A stretch of 7,529 nt of DNA from Myxococcales bacterium (GTDB lineage Bacteria; Myxococcota; Polyangia; Fen-1088), in assembly GCA_003157315.1 (NCBI GenBank), contig PMJE01000453.1, positions 1 to 7,529 of the forward strand. The letters run 5' to 3'. The notes under the pieces are model-generated. The model saw nothing but the letters and a program-made list of their open reading frames with translations. It was not told the origin of the DNA and searched no databases. This document shows positions 4,956 to 7,529 of this stretch, piece by piece; position 1 is the first letter of the stretch; every line of letters starts with the position of its first letter. The translations under genes were made by a program, and so were the position numbers.

Positions 4956-6620
4956 ATGTCCTATCTGGTTCTCGCGCGCAAGTACCGGCCACAGAAGTTC
5001 GAGGATCTCCTCGGGCAAGAGCATGTGGCGCGCACGCTGACCAACGCCATCACCATGGGCCGCGTGCACCACGCGTTTCTGTTTACCGGCGCGCGTGGCA
5101 TTGGCAAGACCAGCGCTGCGCGCATCCTGGCCAAGGCGCTGTGCTGCGCGCAGGGGCCGACCGTCACCCCTTGCGGAACTTGCGCCATCTGCCAGTCCAT
5201 CGCCAGCGGGCAGTCGGTGGACGTGCAAGAGATCGACGGCGCGTCCAACACGGGCGTGGATGATGTGCGGGCGTTGCGCGAGGGCGTGCGCTACCTGCCG
5301 GCCGAGGCGCGCAAGAAGGTCTACATCATCGACGAGGTTCACATGCTCTCGACGAGCGCGTTCAATGCGCTGCTCAAGACGCTGGAGGAACCGCCCGAGC
5401 ATGTGGTGTTCATCTTCGCCACCACCGAGGTGCACAAGATCCCCGCGACCATCATGTCGCGCTGTCAGCGCTACGACTTCAAGTTGCTGCCCAGCAAGGT
5501 GCTGGCCGAGCACCTGGCGCGCATTTTGACCAACGAGAAGATCGTATTCGAGCCCGATGCCGTGCGACTGGTGACCCGCGAGGCGGCGGGCTCGGTGCGT
5601 GACGGGCTTTCTTTGCTCGACCAGGTGGTGGCCTACGTAGGCGACGCGACGCTGAGCCGCGAGAAGGTGGCTGAAGTGCTGGGGGTTGCAGATCGTCGCC
5701 TGCTCTACCAGTTGGCGGACAAGGTGTTGGCCCGCGACGTGGCGGAAACCCTACGGCAGCTTGCCGATGCGATCGACCGCGGCGTCGATCTCATGCAGAT
5801 GGCGCGGGCTTTCCTCGGCTTTCTGCACGATCTCGAAATCCTGACCGCGGTTCCCGACGCCGAGGATCTGATCGACGCGACTGCCGAGGAAATTGCCGAG
5901 ACCAAGGGGTTGGCCGGCAAGGCGAGCAAGGGCTTGGTCACTGCCCTCTTCGATCGCTGGGCGCGCGCGGTGGAGGAGGCCGCGCGATCGCAGACGCCGC
6001 GCCTGCTGCTGGAAATGGCGCTAGTGGACCTGTGCAACGCCGAGCCGCTGCTCCCGCTTGGCGACCTGCTCGACAGGTTGGAGAAGCTGGAGGGTCGGCT
6101 GGGCGGGGCAGGTGCTCTGCCTGCGCGGCCCGCGCCGCCGGAGTCGCGACCCCGGGGCGCTGCGCGCCAGTCGGCCCCGGCCCCGGTCGCGGCCCCGGCT
6201 CCGGCAGCGGCGCCACCGCTGCCGCCCGATTCGGACATCGCCGAAGTGTGGCGCAGGGTACGCGAATCGTTCGGCCATCGGCCAGCTATGGCCGCCGCGT
6301 TGGACCACGCCGAGGTCGGCGGTTGGGAGGGCGGCGCGGTCACCCTGCAGTTCTCGCAAAAGTTCGCGCTTGATCAGACCCTCAAGTTCAAGCCCGAGGT
6401 GGAACGCGTGCTAACCCAAATCACCGGCACCGCCACCCGGGTCGAACTGAAAATGTCGACCGGCAAGCTGCTGCCGCTGCTGCGTTCCGAGGTCGGCCGC
6501 GAAGCAGAGGCCGCGCAACTCGACCAGCACCAGCGCGAAACCGAAGCGCGCGAGCATCCCATGATTCGCAAGGCGCAGGAGCTGTTCGGCGTTGCGCCCA
6601 AGGAGATCAAGACCCCATGA
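4956..6620 (+). CDS. dnaX: DNA polymerase III subunit tau/gamma (clamp-loader ATPase)
   Basis: This 554-residue DnaX is the clamp-loader motor that places the beta clamp on DNA and, through tau, organises the replisome. The start MSYLVLARKYRPQKFEDLLGQ is typical of the family. It has Walker A GARGIGKTS (45-53, K51), a zinc site with C64, C73, C76 and C79 at the same spacing as in E. coli, Walker B VYIIDEVH (122-129), the SRC arginine finger (168-170), sensor 2 around R215 and the oligomerisation domain to about 380. A Pro/Ala-rich linker (about 384-425) precedes a C-terminal tau domain (about 426-500) and a tail containing HPMIRKAQELFG, common in DnaX. It is shorter than E. coli tau (643). 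ATG 4956 is chosen because homology begins there, though no clear ribosome site precedes it. It overlaps ybaB by ATGA (6617-6620). No A-rich slippery site for making gamma was seen. Confidence 0.97.
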   Translation: MSYLVLARKYRPQKFEDLLGQEHVARTLTNAITMGRVHHAFLFTGARGIGKTSAARILAKALCCAQGPTVTPCGTCAICQSIASGQSVDVQEIDGASNTGVDDVRALREGVRYLPAEARKKVYIIDEVHMLSTSAFNALLKTLEEPPEHVVFIFATTEVHKIPATIMSRCQRYDFKLLPSKVLAEHLARILTNEKIVFEPDAVRLVTREAAGSVRDGLSLLDQVVAYVGDATLSREKVAEVLGVADRRLLYQLADKVLARDVAETLRQLADAIDRGVDLMQMARAFLGFLHDLEILTAVPDAEDLIDATAEEIAETKGLAGKASKGLVTALFDRWARAVEEAARSQTPRLLLEMALVDLCNAEPLLPLGDLLDRLEKLEGRLGGAGALPARPAPPESRPRGAARQSAPAPVAAPAPAAAPPLPPDSDIAEVWRRVRESFGHRPAMAAALDHAEVGGWEGGAVTLQFSQKFALDQTLKFKPEVERVLTQITGTATRVELKMSTGKLLPLLRSEVGREAEAAQLDQHQRETEAREHPMIRKAQELFGVAPKEIKTP

Positions 6621-6946
6621 GTGACGGACCCAACCTGCGCAACCTCATGGAGACCTGGCAGCGTGTGCAGGAACAGCTCAACCAGGCCAAGGATGCCTTG
6701 GGTGACAAGCAGGTCGAGGCTGAGACCGGCGGCGGTCTGGTCCGCTGCGTGGTCAACGGCCGCGGCGAAGTGCTGTCAATCACCATCGAGCCGTCGCTCT
6801 TGCCCGGCAACGACAAGAAGATGATCGAGGACTTGCTGGTGGGCGCGGTGAACTTGGCCTTGGAGAGGGCGCGGCAGGTGGCGCAGGAAGACCTGGCGCG
6901 CGTGGCTGGAGGCTTGGCCGTGCCCCCAGGGGGCCTGGGTGGATGA
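6617..6946 (+). CDS. ybaB: YbaB/EbfC nucleoid-associated DNA-binding protein
   Basis: This 109-residue protein is of the usual length and composition for the YbaB/EbfC family: a dimeric, tweezer-shaped DNA-binding protein of the nucleoid. The N-terminal helix (about 5-30, LRNLMETWQRVQEQLNQAK) is followed by the characteristic beta-hairpin (VEAETGGGLVRCVVNGRGEVLSITIEP, about 33-59, given here as the region around GGGLV and NGRGEV) and a second helix pair (LLVGAVNLALERA, about 73-85). The last ten residues are Gly/Pro-rich and probably disordered. The start overlaps the dnaX stop as ATGA, with AAGGAG (6600-6605) 11 nt upstream, and its own stop overlaps recR the same way. The dnaX-ybaB-recR order is widely conserved and independently supports the call. 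Confidence 0.95.
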   Translation: MSDGPNLRNLMETWQRVQEQLNQAKDALGDKQVEAETGGGLVRCVVNGRGEVLSITIEPSLLPGNDKKMIEDLLVGAVNLALERARQVAQEDLARVAGGLAVPPGGLGG

Positions 6947-7529
6947 GTAGCGCGGGTCCCATTGCTCGCCTGGTGGCCGAGCTGGGCAAACTGCCTGGAG
7001 TGGGCGAAAAGACCGCTGCGCGACTGGCCTTCCACATCCTGCGTGCGCCACCGGAAGACGCGGCGGCGCTGGCTGCGGCCATCACCGAAATGCGCGCCAA
7101 GGTCAGTTTTTGCAGTGTGTGCTGGGATTTCACCGAGCAGGACCCGTGCCCAATCTGTCGCGATGCCCGTCGTGACTCGTCGTTGGTGTGCGTGGTCGCG
7201 CAGCCGCAGGACGTCTTGGCCGTCGAACGCGCGGGCGGCTACCTCGGGCGCTACCACGTGCTGCACGGGGTGCTTTCGCCTCTGGACGGCATTGGGCCCG
7301 GCGACCTGCGCGTCGCGGAGTTGGTCAGACGCTGCAGCGCCGAGATCAAAGAAGTCATCGTTGCCACCAACCCGAGTGTCGAAGGGGAAACCACGGCCGT
7401 GTATCTGGCCAAATTGCTGCAGCCGCTCGGCGTGCGCTGCAGCCGCATCGCCACGGGAGTACCCATGGGCGGCGAGCTGGAGTATGCCGACCGCCTAACC
7501 CTTTCGCGTGCGATAAGCGGCCGCCGGGA
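6943..7529 (+). CDS. recR: Recombination mediator RecR (3' end cut by window edge)
   Basis: The open frame from ATG 6943 runs through the right edge without a stop: 195 whole codons. RecR acts with RecF/RecO to load RecA at gaps and stalled forks. Visible parts are the N-terminal helix-hairpin-helix (LGKLPGVGEKTAARLAFHIL, residues 14-33), a four-cysteine zinc site (CSVC then CPIC, about 57-72) and the Toprim domain (LVCVVAQPQDVLAVE, LSPLDGIGPGDL, and EVIVATNPSVEGE). The final residues LTLSRAISGRR match the family's C-terminus, so only a few codons are probably missing. The start overlaps the ybaB stop (ATGA, 6943-6946) and no strong Shine-Dalgarno precedes it, pointing to translational coupling. 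The frame is sound throughout. Confidence 0.96.
   Translation, partial: MSSAGPIARLVAELGKLPGVGEKTAARLAFHILRAPPEDAAALAAAITEMRAKVSFCSVCWDFTEQDPCPICRDARRDSSLVCVVAQPQDVLAVERAGGYLGRYHVLHGVLSPLDGIGPGDLRVAELVRRCSAEIKEVIVATNPSVEGETTAVYLAKLLQPLGVRCSRIATGVPMGGELEYADRLTLSRAISGRR

Noticed and set aside
4800..6600. Long minus-strand and alternate-frame open frames across dnaX
   Set aside because: They follow from high GC at third codon positions of dnaX, and their translations are low-complexity Arg/Ala/Pro-rich.

Overview
The window reads as chromosomal DNA from a GC-rich member of the Myxococcota (former Deltaproteobacteria), probably Polyangia-like. This is inferred from three things: the GC-rich third codon positions, a transmembrane Ser/Thr kinase of the type abundant in that phylum, and a surface lipoprotein joining a Gly/Asp/Ser-rich linker, a Cys-rich patch, an ASH-type domain and a repeat array. 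No rRNA, tRNA, mobile element or CRISPR array was seen.

Left part, minus strand (1-4640). A transmembrane Ser/Thr protein kinase (4640-3234) is followed by a secreted or membrane-anchored TPR + PEGA protein (3139-2114) and, two bases after its stop, a large lipoprotein (2111-141). The lipoprotein ends in seven 40-residue Asp-box repeats encoded by a 120-bp periodic array. These three genes look like one transcription unit and perhaps one envelope-signalling or surface module. After a 102-bp spacer with a candidate promoter, the first 12 codons of clpB (ClpB disaggregase) run off the left edge. The track of long reading frames misses this fragment because only 38 bp of it are present.

Middle (4641-4955). 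A 315-bp divergent intergenic region separates the kinase gene from dnaX. It holds two perfect 7-bp inverted repeats and weak promoter-like sequences, and no recognisable RNA gene.

Right part, plus strand (4956-7529). The classic replication/recombination cluster dnaX - ybaB/ebfC - recR is joined by two ATGA stop/start overlaps. recR is cut by the right edge, probably only a few codons before its stop, and has no stop inside the window.

The replication/repair half is ordinary and confidently named. The more open part is the kinase/PEGA/lipoprotein set, whose domains are recognisable but whose joint function is not known.
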